Assembly (NCBI RefSeq): GCF_023101665.1
Contig: NZ_CP082161.1
Location: forward strand, 8,104,501 to 8,168,500
Source: Bradyrhizobium sp. 195
GTDB taxonomy: Bacteria > Pseudomonadota > Alphaproteobacteria > Rhizobiales > Xanthobacteraceae
DNA length: 64,000 nucleotides
Reading direction: 5' to 3'
Of this stretch, positions 35,998 through 44,860 are shown one piece after another; within the stretch, counting starts at the first letter, position 1; each line of letters begins with the position of its first letter. The notes beneath the pieces were generated by a model. The model was not told the origin of the DNA. It searched no databases and was given only the letters and a program-made list of their open reading frames with translations. The translations under genes were made by a program, and so were the position numbers.

Positions 35998-36176
35998 TGT
36001 CGCTCGGTCCTTATGCATCCTTCATCGTGACGTCCTATGCCGCAGCGGCCGTCGTGGTCGCGATCCTGATCGGCTGGATCGTGCTCGACCATCGCAACCA
36101 GACGCAGCGCCTGCGCGAGCTCGACCGCAGCGGCATCACCCGCCGCTCCGGCCGCGGCGCCATGGACGCGTCATGA
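35994..36176 (+). CDS. ccmD: Heme exporter protein CcmD
   Basis: This 60-residue single-pass protein was found by reading the gap between ccmC and ccmG. It starts [17 protein letters not shown], has one membrane helix (about residues 13-31, [15 protein letters not shown]) and a basic cytoplasmic tail ([14 protein letters not shown]). That is the CcmD pattern, with SLGPYASFI at the N-terminus. It may begin at the second ATG (35997). It overlaps ccmC and, by four bases (ATGA), ccmG, which indicates tight coupling. CcmD helps release holo-CcmE from CcmABC. Confidence 0.93.
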   Translation: MMSLGPYASFIVTSYAAAAVVVAILIGWIVLDHRNQTQRLRELDRSGITRRSGRGAMDAS

Positions 36177-36766
36177 GCGAACAATCGACCTCCGCACCGC
36201 CGCAGCGCCGCACCTTCCTGATGGTGCTGCCGCTGATTGCCTTCATTGGCCTTGCGATGCTGTTCTGGTTCCGGCTCGGCAGCGGCGATCCCTCGCGGAT
36301 TCCCTCCGCGCTGATCGGCCGCCCCGCGCCGCAGACCGTGCTGCCGCCGCTCGAGGGATTGCAGGCTGACAACGCGCCGGTGCCGGGGCTCGATCCTGCC
36401 GCCTTCAAGGGCAAGGTCAGCCTCGTCAATGTCTGGGCGTCCTGGTGCGTGCCTTGTCATGACGAAGCACCGCTCCTGACCGAACTGGCAAAAGACAAGC
36501 GCTTCCAGCTGGTCGGCATCAATTACAAGGACGCGGCCGACAATGCGCGCCGCTTCCTCGGCCGCTACGGCAACCCGTTCGGCCGCGTTGGCGTGGACGC
36601 CAACGGCCGTGCCTCGATCGAATGGGGCGTCTACGGCGTTCCCGAGACCTTCGTCGTCGGGCGCGAAGGCACCATCGTCTACAAGCTGGTCGGCCCGGTC
36701 ACGCCGGACAATCTGCGGACGGTGTTGTTGCCGCAGATGGAGAAGGCGTTGAAGGCGGGAAGCTGA
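36173..36766 (+). CDS. ccmG: Thiol:disulfide interchange protein CcmG (DsbE)
   Basis: This 197-residue membrane-anchored periplasmic thioredoxin keeps apocytochrome c or CcmH thiols reduced. An N-terminal anchor (about residues 13-35) precedes the redox motif [17 protein letters not shown] near residue 85, with the WCVPC active site. The acidic [15 protein letters not shown] and the cis-Pro region [15 protein letters not shown] are CcmG-specific. It is the last gene of this ccm cluster; ccmE, F and H are not in the window. Confidence 0.96.
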   Translation: MSEQSTSAPPQRRTFLMVLPLIAFIGLAMLFWFRLGSGDPSRIPSALIGRPAPQTVLPPLEGLQADNAPVPGLDPAAFKGKVSLVNVWASWCVPCHDEAPLLTELAKDKRFQLVGINYKDAADNARRFLGRYGNPFGRVGVDANGRASIEWGVYGVPETFVVGREGTIVYKLVGPVTPDNLRTVLLPQMEKALKAGS

Positions 36767-36793
36767 TTGCCGCTCTCGTGCCGCACACTCAAC

Positions 36794-36899
36794 TGTCATC
36801 GCCCGACTTGATCGGGCGATCCAGTATTCCAGAGACGTCAATCGTTTACGGAGAGGCCGCGGCGTACTGGATGCCCCGGTCAAGCCGGGGCATGACAGC
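36794..36899. repeat. Intergenic palindromic repeat, type B
   Basis: TGTCATCGCCCGACTTGATCGGGCGATCCAGTATT... and ...TACTGGATGCCCCGGTCAAGCCGGGGCATGACAG, separated by AGAGACGTCA. It is the best match to the IS-interrupted copy at 7731-9128. Confidence 0.87.
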
Positions 36900-36921
36900 G
36901 GTATGTGGGGCGAACGCTTCG

Positions 36922-37524
36922 CTACCCCTTCCTGACATCGCCCGCTTCGGCCTCGCTTGCCTCCAGCGACACCGGCTCGAGGTGATAGCGCTTGGTCAGC
37001 GGCATCTGGGCGATGGCGAAGATCATCGTGATCGGGGTCACGCCGAACACCTTGAAGTTGACCCAGAAGTCCGTGCTTTGGGTGCGCCAGACGATCTCGT
37101 TCAGGATGGCCATGCCGGCGAAGAACAGCGCCCAGCGCAGCGTGAGGATGCGCCAGCCCTGCGGCGTCAAATTGAACATCTGGTCGAACATCACGGCGAT
37201 GAAGGAGCGGCCGAACAAAAGGCCACCGCCGAGGATCGCGGCGAACAGGCCGTAGATGATGGTCGGCTTGACCTTGATGAAGGTCTCATCGTGCAACACC
37301 AGCGTCAGCGTGCCGAACACCAGCACGATCACGCCTGTGACGATCGCCATGATCGGGATGTGACGCGTCACCACATAGGACGCGACCATCGCCGCCACGA
37401 TCGCGACCATGAAGGCGCCGGTGGCCGCGAACAGATTGAACTTGGCATTGACGAAGAAGAACACGAGCAGCGGACCGAGCTCGGTCGCCAGCTTGAACAG
37501 CGGATGCGGCTGGGTCTTGTCCAT
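36922..37524 (-). CDS. yciB: Inner-membrane spanning protein YciB (septation protein A)
   Basis: This 200-residue polytopic membrane protein has about five to six helices. [21 protein letters not shown] near residue 13 and [20 protein letters not shown] near residue 113 are diagnostic of YciB/IspZ, as is [20 protein letters not shown] near residue 152. YciB family members affect septation and envelope integrity. ATG at 37524 (MDKTQPHP) is chosen because the upstream extension is translated repeat. The stop is near the ccm cluster end, convergent with ccmG. Confidence 0.94.
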   Translation of the reverse strand: MDKTQPHPLFKLATELGPLLVFFFVNAKFNLFAATGAFMVAIVAAMVASYVVTRHIPIMAIVTGVIVLVFGTLTLVLHDETFIKVKPTIIYGLFAAILGGGLLFGRSFIAVMFDQMFNLTPQGWRILTLRWALFFAGMAILNEIVWRTQSTDFWVNFKVFGVTPITMIFAIAQMPLTKRYHLEPVSLEASEAEAGDVRKG

Positions 37525-37541
37525 TACCTGACCTTCGTTGC

Positions 37542-37641
37542 TGTCATCACCCGCGAAGGCGGGTGATCCAGTATTCCGAGGCGCCTCGATCGATAACTGG
37601 CGGCGCGGCGTACTGGATGCCCCGCCTACGCGGGGCATGAC
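37542..37641. repeat. Intergenic palindromic repeat, type B
   Basis: Same layout as the copy at 36794: TGTCATCACCCGCGAAGGCGGGTGATCCAGTA... and ...TACTGGATGCCCCGCCTACGCGGGGCATGACA. It lies between ftsY and yciB. Confidence 0.87.
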
Positions 37642-37650
37642 AAAAGAAAC

Positions 37651-38598
37651 CTATGACTCGATTCCAGCGATGGCGCGGGCGAAGTCGCGCGCGGTGAACG
37701 GCGCGAGATCGTCGACGCCTTCGCCGACGCCGATGAAATGCACCGGCAGTTTGAATTTCTCCGCGAGCGCCACCAGAATGCCGCCGCGCGCGGTGCCGTC
37801 GAGCTTGGTCATCACGAGGCCGGTGACCCCCGCGGTGCGATGGAAGGCCTCGACCTGCGACAGCGCATTCTGGCCGACGGTGGCGTCGAGCACCAGCAGC
37901 ACGGCATGCGGCGCAGTGTCATCCACCTTGCGGATCACGCGCACGACCTTTTCGAGCTCGTTCATCAGCTCGGCCTTGTTTTGCAAGCGACCGGCGGTGT
38001 CGATCAGGAGCACGTCGACGCTCTGTTCCTTCGCCGCGGTCAGCGCGTTGAAGGCGAGGCTCGCCGAATCCGAGCCCTGCGCCCCGGCGATGACCGGTGT
38101 CTTCGTGCGTTCGCCCCAGACCTTCAGCTGCTCGATCGCGGCTGCGCGAAACGTGTCGCCGGCGGCCAGCATCACCTTGCGGCCTTCGGATGCGAATTTT
38201 TGCGAGAGCTTGCCGATCGTGGTGGTCTTGCCGGAGCCGTTGACCCCGACCACCAGAATCACGAACGGCTTCCTGGCCGTGTCGATTTCCAGCGGCCTCG
38301 CCACCGGCGCCAGCACCTTCTCGACCTCGGTCGCGACGACATCCTTCACCTCGTCCGCCGAGATCGCCTTGTCGTAGCGGCCGGTGCCGACCGCATCGGC
38401 AATCCGGACCGCGACGGAAGTGCCGAGATCGGCGCGCAGCAGCACATCCTCGATGTCATCGAGCATGGCGCGGTCGAGCTTGCGCTTGGTGACGAGGTCG
38501 GCGACCGCGGTCCCGAGCGAGGACGAGGTGCGCTTCAGCCCGTTGGACAGGCGGCGCCACCAGCTCAGCTTGGGGGGATCTGACGTGGTATCGTTCAT
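37651..38598 (-). CDS. ftsY: Signal recognition particle receptor FtsY
   Basis: This 315-residue SRP GTPase receptor docks ribosome-SRP complexes at the membrane. The NG domain shows the P-loop VVGVNGSGKTTTIGKL near residue 112, GDTFRAAAIEQLKVWG near residue 140, LLIDTAGRLQNKAELM near residue 195 and the closing loop TKLDGTARGGILVALAEKF near residue 270. The acidic A domain is nearly absent, as in many alphaproteobacteria, with the basic amphipathic N-terminus WWRRLSNGLKRTSSSLG serving for membrane contact. The partner ffh is 8 kb away. Confidence 0.96.
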   Translation of the reverse strand: MNDTTSDPPKLSWWRRLSNGLKRTSSSLGTAVADLVTKRKLDRAMLDDIEDVLLRADLGTSVAVRIADAVGTGRYDKAISADEVKDVVATEVEKVLAPVARPLEIDTARKPFVILVVGVNGSGKTTTIGKLSQKFASEGRKVMLAAGDTFRAAAIEQLKVWGERTKTPVIAGAQGSDSASLAFNALTAAKEQSVDVLLIDTAGRLQNKAELMNELEKVVRVIRKVDDTAPHAVLLVLDATVGQNALSQVEAFHRTAGVTGLVMTKLDGTARGGILVALAEKFKLPVHFIGVGEGVDDLAPFTARDFARAIAGIES

Positions 38599-38659
38599 GG
38601 TGGCGGTGTGTTAGCCGTTCCCGCTGTTAAACGAAAGACTTGACCCGAAGGTCCTGCAA

Positions 38660-39361
38660 TTGCTCGATGTTCCCGAATTGACAGCCGATGAGATCCTGGC
38701 CCGCGTGCTCCATCGCGACGGCTTGATGCTGATCATCGACAAGCCGTCCGGCCTGCCGGTGCATCGCGGCCCCAAGGGCGGCGCCAATCTGGAGGACTCC
38801 TTCGGCGCGCTATGTTTCGGCCTGCCGCGGCCGCCGGTGCTGGCCCACCGGCTGGACAAGGACACCTCCGGCTGCCTCGTGCTCGGCCGCCATCGCAAGG
38901 CGACGGCCTCGCTCGGCCTCCTCTTCAAGCACGGCAAGATCGGCAAGACCTATTGGACCGTGGTCGAGGGCGGCCCCACCGAGGACGAAGGGACCATCGA
39001 CATGCCGCTCGGCCGGCTCAATGCCGAACGCGGCTGGTGGCAGAAGCCCGACCCCGAGGGCCAGAAGGCGATCACGAACTGGAAGGTGATGGGCCGGGGC
39101 GAGGGCTTTGCCTGGCTCGCCATGGAACCGGTCACGGGGCGGACCCACCAGCTGCGGGTGCATTCGTCCGCGACCGGCTGGCCGATCTTCGGCGATAACA
39201 TTTACGGCAACGGCCCGCGCTTCGGCGAGCCGAAGCTGCACCTGCATTCCCGCGAGATCGTGGTGCCGATCTCCCGGAACAAGGAGCCGATCCGCGTCGT
39301 CGCGCCGGCCCCGCCCCACATGCACGAGAAGCTCCGTGCCTGCGGGTGGAACGGGGAATAG
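38660..39361 (+). CDS. RluA-family RNA pseudouridine synthase
   Basis: This 233-residue pseudouridine synthase has DGLMLIIDKPSGLPVH near residue 19, the catalytic motif LAHRLDKDTSGCLVLGR near residue 54 (catalytic Asp in HRLDKDTSG) and PVTGRTHQLRVHSSATGWPI near residue 158. There is no S4 domain. The RNA target cannot be inferred, but the short single-domain form resembles TruC/RluC-like enzymes. The start is uncertain: TTG at 38660 has GAAGG eight bases ahead, and no ATG is in frame nearby. A type E repeat follows. Confidence 0.9.
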   Translation: MLDVPELTADEILARVLHRDGLMLIIDKPSGLPVHRGPKGGANLEDSFGALCFGLPRPPVLAHRLDKDTSGCLVLGRHRKATASLGLLFKHGKIGKTYWTVVEGGPTEDEGTIDMPLGRLNAERGWWQKPDPEGQKAITNWKVMGRGEGFAWLAMEPVTGRTHQLRVHSSATGWPIFGDNIYGNGPRFGEPKLHLHSREIVVPISRNKEPIRVVAPAPPHMHEKLRACGWNGE

Positions 39362-39367
39362 TGTTAA

Positions 39368-39486
39368 CCTCTCCCGCTTGCGGGAGAGGTCGCACCGAAG
39401 GCGCGGGTGAGGGCTTTTTCCTCATGGGGGTTATCCCATTGCGGAGACACCCTCTCCCCAGCCCTCTCCCGCAAGCGGGAGAGGGA
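39368..39486. repeat. Intergenic palindromic repeat, type E
   Basis: CCTCTCCCGCTTGCGGGAGAGG at the left and CCCTCTCCCGCAAGCGGGAGAGGG at the right are joined by GGAGACACCCTCTCC. Compare 34275-34393. Confidence 0.85.
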
Positions 39487-39600
39487 GCCCACTGCCCTCG
39501 CCGCGAGGCCCCCATGGTTTACCAAACCTTCAGTGCTCGCCTCTAATGATAGCGGTTGCTTAGAACAACTTCTGTAACCGCTCAGGACGAGCAAGGCGTG

Positions 39601-40710
39601 ATGTCCAAGGCCGAGCTATCGATCATCGACGAGGTCGAATCCGCCATTCGAGCAGGCTCGGCGGAAAAGGGCCTGGAAACCGCCCGGCGCGTCACCGATC
39701 TGTTCCTCTCCTCCGCCGGCAGTTTCGACGACGAGCAGATCGCGCTGTTCGACGAAGTGCTCGAGCGCCTGATCGGCACCATCGAGCTGCGCGCACTTGC
39801 CGACATGGGCGCACGCATCGCGCTGGCCGAGATCAGCGCACAACTGGCGCCGATCGCGCAGGCGCCGCCCTCCGTGATCCGCCGCCTCGCCAGCAATGAC
39901 GAGATCCGCATCGCCGGTCCCGTGCTGCAGGAATCCGCCCGCCTCGACGACGGCGAGCTGGTGAAGATCGCATCATCCAAAGGCGAGCCGCATCTGCTTG
40001 CGATGGCTGGCCGCTGGTGGCTGAAGGAGATCGTCACCGACGCGTTGCTGGCGCGCCGCTATCCCAGCGTCAACCGGCGGCTCGCCACCAATCCCGGCGC
40101 GCGCGTTTCCGGAAACGGATTCGCCGTCATGGTCGGGCAAGCCGAGGCGGACCCCGAACTTGCCGTCAGCATCGGCGTCCGCGTCGACCTGCCGTCGGAG
40201 CTGCGCCGCCGATTGCTGCAATCGGCGACCGATGCCGTGCGCGCCCGCCTGTTGTCGCGCGCGCCGCCGCATCTGTTCGAGGAAATCCAGAGCGCGATCA
40301 CGGCCATCGCCGTCGGCGTCGAGCGCGAGATGTCGGGCGTCCGCGAATTCGAAGGTGCCAAACGCGCGATTGCAATGCTCAAGGCAACCGGCCAGCTCAA
40401 TGAGGCGACGCTGTTCGGCTTCGCCAGGCAACGGCGTTATGAGGAGACCGCCGCCGCGCTGGCAGCGCTGTCCGGATCGACGGTCGAAGTCATTCGCCCG
40501 CTGATGCAGAGCCTGCGCGACGACGGCCTGCTGGTGCCGTGCAAGGCGGCGCAGCTCAGCTGGGAAACCACCACCGCCGTGCTCGAAAGCCGCTTTGCGA
40601 CCGGCGCGATGAAGCCGGCGGATCTCGCACGCGCGCAAGGTCACTATGCGCACATGGCGCCGGAGAATGCGCGGCGAACGCTGCGGTTCTGGCAGGTGCG
40701 GGCGTCGTAG
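39601..40710 (+). CDS. DUF2336 domain-containing protein
   Basis: This 369-residue soluble, mainly helical protein is of the alphaproteobacterial DUF2336 family. It contains HEAT-like segments, for example VIRRLASNDEIRIAGPVLQES near residue 97, ELVKIASSKGEPHLLAMAG and VNRRLATNPGARVSGNGF near residue 158. The function is unknown, though some DUF2336 proteins are linked to signalling. ATG at 39601 is preferred over a longer frame. It is monocistronic. Confidence 0.88.
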   Translation: MSKAELSIIDEVESAIRAGSAEKGLETARRVTDLFLSSAGSFDDEQIALFDEVLERLIGTIELRALADMGARIALAEISAQLAPIAQAPPSVIRRLASNDEIRIAGPVLQESARLDDGELVKIASSKGEPHLLAMAGRWWLKEIVTDALLARRYPSVNRRLATNPGARVSGNGFAVMVGQAEADPELAVSIGVRVDLPSELRRRLLQSATDAVRARLLSRAPPHLFEEIQSAITAIAVGVEREMSGVREFEGAKRAIAMLKATGQLNEATLFGFARQRRYEETAAALAALSGSTVEVIRPLMQSLRDDGLLVPCKAAQLSWETTTAVLESRFATGAMKPADLARAQGHYAHMAPENARRTLRFWQVRAS

Positions 40711-40736
40711 GCGAGTACTGTTCGCCAAACTAACGG

Positions 40737-40840
40737 TGTCATCCTCCGCGAAAGCGGGGGATCCAGTATTCCAGAGACGTCAGTGAGATTCGGAGAAGCC
40801 GCCGCGTACTGGGTCGCCCGGTCAAGCCGGGCGACGACAG
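40737..40840. repeat. Intergenic palindromic repeat, type B
   Basis: TGTCATCCTCCGCGAAAGCGGGGGATCCAGTATTCC... and ...GCGTACTGGGTCGCCCGGTCAAGCCGGGCGACGACAG. It lies between the convergent DUF2336 and mtaB genes. Confidence 0.85.
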
Positions 40841-40844
40841 CGCG

Positions 40845-42098
40845 CTAGACAATCAACCGCTCACCATCACTGCCGGCGATTCTGAGCGGCACCACGCTCC
40901 CGACCCGCTCGCCCGCAATCGCCACCGGCAGATAGTGCTGGGTGCGGCCTGCCCCCTCGCTCTCGATCAACACATCCCGCGTCGCGCCGTTCTCCGCTTG
41001 CAGTCTTCGCCGCAATGCCGCTTCGCCAGCCGCGCGCAGCCGCTTCGCGCGTTCCTTGATCGCACCGCCCGCAACCTGCGGCATCTTTGCAGCCGGCGTG
41101 CCGGGACGGGGCGAGTAGGGAAAGACGTGCAGGAATGTCAGGCCGCATTCTTCGACGAGATCGAGCGAGCGTGAAAACATCTCCTCGCTCTCGGTCGGGA
41201 AGCCCGCGATGATGTCGGCGCCGAAGGCGATGTCCGGGCGCAGCCGGCGCACCTGGTCGCAGAACGCGATCGCATCCTGCCGCGAATGCCGCCGCTTCAT
41301 GCGCTTCAGAATCATGTCGTCGCCGGATTGCAGCGAAAGGTGCAGATGCGGCATCAGCCGCGCATCATCAGCGATGGCATCGAGCAGATCGTCATCCGCC
41401 TCGATCGAATCGATCGAGGAGATGCGCAGGCGCTTCAGCTCCGGCACGTGCCGCAAAATCTGCTTCGTCAACATGCCGAGTTTCGGCGCGCCGGGCAGGT
41501 CGGCACCGTAGCTGGTGAGGTCGACGCCGGTCAGCACGATCTCGGCATGGCCGCGCTCGGCCAGTGTCCGCACCTGCTCGACCACCGCGCCCATGGGCAC
41601 CGAGCGCGAATTGCCGCGACCGTAGGGAATGATGCAGAAGGTGCAGCGATGGTCGCAGCCATTCTGCACCTGAACGAATACGCGCGGCAGGCCACTCGCA
41701 TAGCCGGCGATGAGATGCGGCGCCATCTCCCGGATAGCCATGATGTCGCTGACGGCGATCTTCTCGCTGGTACCGAGATCGAACGCATCGCGGGCCTCGC
41801 GCCAGGCCTGCCTGCGCATCTTGTCGTCATTGCCGACGACGCGATCGACCTCGGTCATATCGGCGAACATGCCGCTTTGCGTCTGCGCCGCGCAACCGGT
41901 GACGACGATGCGCGCACCCGGCCGTTCGCGCTTCAGCTTGCGGATCGATTGCCGGGCCTGCGCCACCGCCTCATTGGTGACGGCGCAGCTGTTGATGACG
42001 ATGGTGTCGACGAGGCCCGCGCCCTCGGCCTCACGGCGGATCACCTCGGCCTCGAAGGCATTGAGGCGGCAGCCGAAGGTGACGATGTCGACGGCCAT
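40845..42098 (-). CDS. mtaB: tRNA t6A37 methylthiotransferase MtaB
   Basis: This 417-residue radical SAM methylthiotransferase converts t6A37 to ms2t6A in tRNAs. The N-terminal UPF0004 domain has cluster cysteines in VTFGCRLNAFEAEV, INSCAVTNEAV and VVTGCAAQTQ. The radical SAM motif is CDHRCTFCIIPYGRG near residue 151. LTGVDLTSYGADLPG and ADIIAGFPTESEEMF follow, and a TRAM-type domain ends the protein. The short N-terminus VDIVTFGCRLN supports MtaB over MiaB. The start overlaps the dapF stop by one base, so the pair is coupled. Confidence 0.94.
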   Translation of the reverse strand: MAVDIVTFGCRLNAFEAEVIRREAEGAGLVDTIVINSCAVTNEAVAQARQSIRKLKRERPGARIVVTGCAAQTQSGMFADMTEVDRVVGNDDKMRRQAWREARDAFDLGTSEKIAVSDIMAIREMAPHLIAGYASGLPRVFVQVQNGCDHRCTFCIIPYGRGNSRSVPMGAVVEQVRTLAERGHAEIVLTGVDLTSYGADLPGAPKLGMLTKQILRHVPELKRLRISSIDSIEADDDLLDAIADDARLMPHLHLSLQSGDDMILKRMKRRHSRQDAIAFCDQVRRLRPDIAFGADIIAGFPTESEEMFSRSLDLVEECGLTFLHVFPYSPRPGTPAAKMPQVAGGAIKERAKRLRAAGEAALRRRLQAENGATRDVLIESEGAGRTQHYLPVAIAGERVGSVVPLRIAGSDGERLIV

Positions 42099-42973
42099 CA
42101 GCCAACCGGCGCGAACAGCGCCGGATCGAAGGTGTCCTCATATTCGAAGGTCGCTGTGCCCGTCATCAGCACGTGGTCGTCGCGCTCGCGCCATTCGATG
42201 CCGAGCTTGCCGCCGGGCAGCGTGATCTCGACATTGCGCTCGACACGCTTCAGGCGCGCCGCGGCAACCGCCGTGGCGCAGGCCGCCGAGCCGCAGGCCT
42301 TGGTCAGGCCGGCACCGCGTTCCCAGGTGCGGATCGTGATGTGCTTATCATCGACGATATGGGCGAGCGTGATGTTGGCGCGCTCCGGGAAGATCGGATG
42401 GTTTTCGAGCAGCGGACCGAAACGCTCGAGATCGTAGGCATGGACGTCGTCGACCCAGAAGATCGCATGCGGATTGCCCATGCTCACCACGGAGGGCGAA
42501 TGCAGGATCGGCTTGTCGATCGGCCCGATCTGCAATTCGATGTAGCGGGTGTCGCGGAACTCTTCCGCCAGCGGAATGTCCTGCCAACCGAACTTCGGCG
42601 CCCCCATGTCGACGGTGTAGAGATCCGGCGCGGGACCCTGCCAAGCATTGAGTAGCCCAGCTTCCGTCTCGAACGTCGCATTGGTCTGGCCGCTCTTCTC
42701 GAAGATCCGGCGGACCACGCAGCGCATGCCGTTGCCGCAGGCGCCGGCCTCCGAGCCGTCATTGTTGTAGATGCGGATGAAGGCCTCGGTGCCGCCGAGC
42801 CGCGGCTTCTGAAGCACCATGAGCTGGTCGTAGGCCACGCCGCCGTTCGCGGACGCCACCGCGCGCGCGTCGTCCGGCGTCACCTTTGCCGTGGACTCGC
42901 GCATGTCGACAACGACGATCTCGTTGCCGATGCCGTTCATCTTGGCAAATGCGTGGTTGGCCAGCGCGCTCAT
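42098..42973 (-). CDS. dapF: Diaminopimelate epimerase
   Basis: This 291-residue enzyme converts LL-DAP to meso-DAP for lysine and peptidoglycan synthesis. The first catalytic Cys lies in [16 protein letters not shown] near residue 80 and the second in [17 protein letters not shown] near residue 225. The N-terminal [17 protein letters not shown] is also characteristic. Length is typical. It is translationally coupled to mtaB downstream, a linkage found in related genomes. Confidence 0.96.
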   Translation of the reverse strand: MSALANHAFAKMNGIGNEIVVVDMRESTAKVTPDDARAVASANGGVAYDQLMVLQKPRLGGTEAFIRIYNNDGSEAGACGNGMRCVVRRIFEKSGQTNATFETEAGLLNAWQGPAPDLYTVDMGAPKFGWQDIPLAEEFRDTRYIELQIGPIDKPILHSPSVVSMGNPHAIFWVDDVHAYDLERFGPLLENHPIFPERANITLAHIVDDKHITIRTWERGAGLTKACGSAACATAVAAARLKRVERNVEITLPGGKLGIEWRERDDHVLMTGTATFEYEDTFDPALFAPVG

Positions 42974-43196
42974 GAAAATTCCCGAATTTCGCCTGCCTTA
43001 TATGGCCATCATTGCCGGCTTGGCCAGTGTTTTGCCACCGGTCGCCAAGGGGCTGTCAGGAGGCCTGCCATGACGCATCTGTCATGGGACGAATTTGGCG
43101 CTCGCGTGTTAGAACGGCGCGTTCGCGCGAGCCGGGGCGCGGCCGGGCGCAAAGACGGATTTAGGCCTTGGTGGTTAAGGCCTTGGGGAGAATAAA

Positions 43197-43976
43197 ATGT
43201 TCAGGTTTCGTCGTCTCGCTCTGGCCGCGCTGATCCCGGCAGCGGCCTTGTCGCTTGGCCTGCCTGAGGCTCTGGCGCAGACCCCGAGCCCGGCACCGGC
43301 CGCCTCGGCAAGTCCCTCGCCGGCCCCATCGGCGTCCCCCGCTCCGGCCGCAAGCGCCTCACCGGCGCCTGCGGCAACGCCCTCACCTGCGCCATCGCCG
43401 GCGGCTAGCGCTTCGCCTGCCCCGACCACGTCGCCCTCGCCCGCAGCCAGCGCCTCCCCCAGCCCGGCGACTCCGCCGCCTGCCGCGGCCGCAACGCCCG
43501 CTCCGGTGCAGACCGCCGATCCCTTTGGCCTCGAGACCGCGCTGGAGTCCAGGAAGGTCGTGATGGTCAAGGGCACTGCCAATTGGGATTCGGCCTTCGA
43601 CACGCTGGTCGACGCCTTCAAGGCGCTGAACACGCTGCTGGACAAGCAGGGCATCAAGCACGCCGGCAATTCGATGATCGTTTACACCTCGACCGACGAC
43701 ACCGGCTTCACCTTCCTGGCCGAGATCCCGGTCGATCAGGATCCCAAGAGCTTGCCCAAGGACATGAGCATCGGCAAATCGCCGGAGGGCAAGGCGCTGA
43801 AATTCGTCCATCGCGGTTCCTACGACAACATGGACAACACCTATGAGGCGATCACCAATCACCTCGACGACAAGAGACTGGAAGCCAAGGACACCTTCAT
43901 CGAGGAATACCTTACCGATCCCCTGAAGACCGCTGAGGACAAGCTCGTGATCAACGTTTTCGTGCCGCTGAAGTGA
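43197..43976 (+). CDS. Secreted GyrI-like/effector-binding domain protein with Ala/Ser/Pro linker
   Basis: This 259-residue exported protein has a signal peptide (about residues 1-28, ending in ALAQ). A roughly 75-residue low-complexity segment follows (residues 29-107, repeated SPAPAAS units). The C-terminal domain of about 150 residues shows VVMVKGTANWDSAFDTLVDA near residue 123, EIPVDQDPKSLPKDMSIG and KFVHRGSYDNMDNTYEAI. That is the pattern of GyrI-like/AraC-effector-binding domains, here placed in the periplasm by the signal peptide. Ligand is unknown. Its stop is three bases before the SIMPL gene, so the two probably form one transcription unit. Confidence 0.85.
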   Translation: MFRFRRLALAALIPAAALSLGLPEALAQTPSPAPAASASPSPAPSASPAPAASASPAPAATPSPAPSPAASASPAPTTSPSPAASASPSPATPPPAAAATPAPVQTADPFGLETALESRKVVMVKGTANWDSAFDTLVDAFKALNTLLDKQGIKHAGNSMIVYTSTDDTGFTFLAEIPVDQDPKSLPKDMSIGKSPEGKALKFVHRGSYDNMDNTYEAITNHLDDKRLEAKDTFIEEYLTDPLKTAEDKLVINVFVPLK

Positions 43977-43978
43977 GA

Positions 43979-44698
43979 ATGATGAAAAAGCCTGCCGTAC
44001 TCGTTACTTCCCTCGCCACCGTTTTCGTCACGCTGTTGGCAGCACCTGCGCTCGCCGATGATTTCCCGTCCGCCATTTCGGTGAGCGGCGAGGCCCATGT
44101 TTCCGTAGCGCCGGATCTCGCGCAGATCGATGCCGGCGTTGCCAATGACGCCAAGACGGCGAAGGAAGCTTCCGATGCCAACAACGCGGCCATGGGCAAG
44201 GTGCTGCTGGCGCTGAAGGGCGCCGGCGTTGCGGAGAAGGACTACCAGACCTCGCGGCTATCGCTGCAGCCGCAATACGGCCAGAACAAATCTACCGGCG
44301 CATCTCCGGTGGTCGGCTTCCGCGCCTCCAACCGCGTCACCGTAAAAATTCGCGACGTGACCAAGGTCGCCGGCATCATCGATACGCTGGTCAGCGCCGG
44401 TGCCAACGATATCGGCAATATTTCCTTCGAGGTGACGCAGGCCTCAAAGCTGCTCGACGATGCCCGCGAGCAGGCGGTCGCCGATGCACGGCGCAAGGCC
44501 GAAGTTTACGCCCGGGCCACCGGTGTCACGCTGGGTGCGCCGCTCAGTGTCACGGAAGGCGGTGGCCCAGTGCCGCTGTTCAAGGGCCGCATGGCGGCGC
44601 CGATGGCGGCAGCGCCCCAGGCCGCGGTCGCGCCGGGCGAGGAAACGCTGTCGGTGACGGTGAATGTGAGCTGGGCGATTAAGCCCAAAGAGCAATAG
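43979..44698 (+). CDS. SIMPL (DUF541) domain secreted protein
   Basis: This approximately 239-residue protein has a signal peptide (MMKKPAVLVTSLATVFVTLL...ALA). The SIMPL/DUF541 core includes ISVSGEAHVSVAPDLAQIDA near residue 32, YQTSRLSLQPQY near residue 83 and VARVKIRDV-like strands, ending LSVTVNVSWAIKP. The function of SIMPL proteins in bacteria is poorly defined; some influence envelope stress and outer-membrane integrity. ATG at 43979 or 43982 is more likely than the GTG at 43973, which overlaps the previous gene's stop. Confidence 0.88.
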   Translation: MMKKPAVLVTSLATVFVTLLAAPALADDFPSAISVSGEAHVSVAPDLAQIDAGVANDAKTAKEASDANNAAMGKVLLALKGAGVAEKDYQTSRLSLQPQYGQNKSTGASPVVGFRASNRVTVKIRDVTKVAGIIDTLVSAGANDIGNISFEVTQASKLLDDAREQAVADARRKAEVYARATGVTLGAPLSVTEGGGPVPLFKGRMAAPMAAAPQAAVAPGEETLSVTVNVSWAIKPKEQ

Positions 44699-44700
44699 GT

Positions 44701-44841
44701 CTCGTGTCCCGGACGCGCTGCGGCACGCAGTGACGCTGCGCAGAGCCGGGACCCAGGAAGCAACACGGTACATCGTTGTGACATGGGCCCCGGCTCTGCA
44801 GCGCACCGTCGAAGAGACGCTGCGCTGCGTCCGGGGCACGG
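44701..44841. repeat. Intergenic palindromic repeat, type C
   Basis: CTCGTGTCCCGGACGCGCTGCG and CGCTGCGTCCGGGGCACG arms enclose GAGCCGGGACCCAGGA and GGGCCCCGGCTC. It follows the SIMPL gene directly. Confidence 0.85.
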
Positions 44842-44860
44842 GCGGTGTGTGCGAAGAAAG

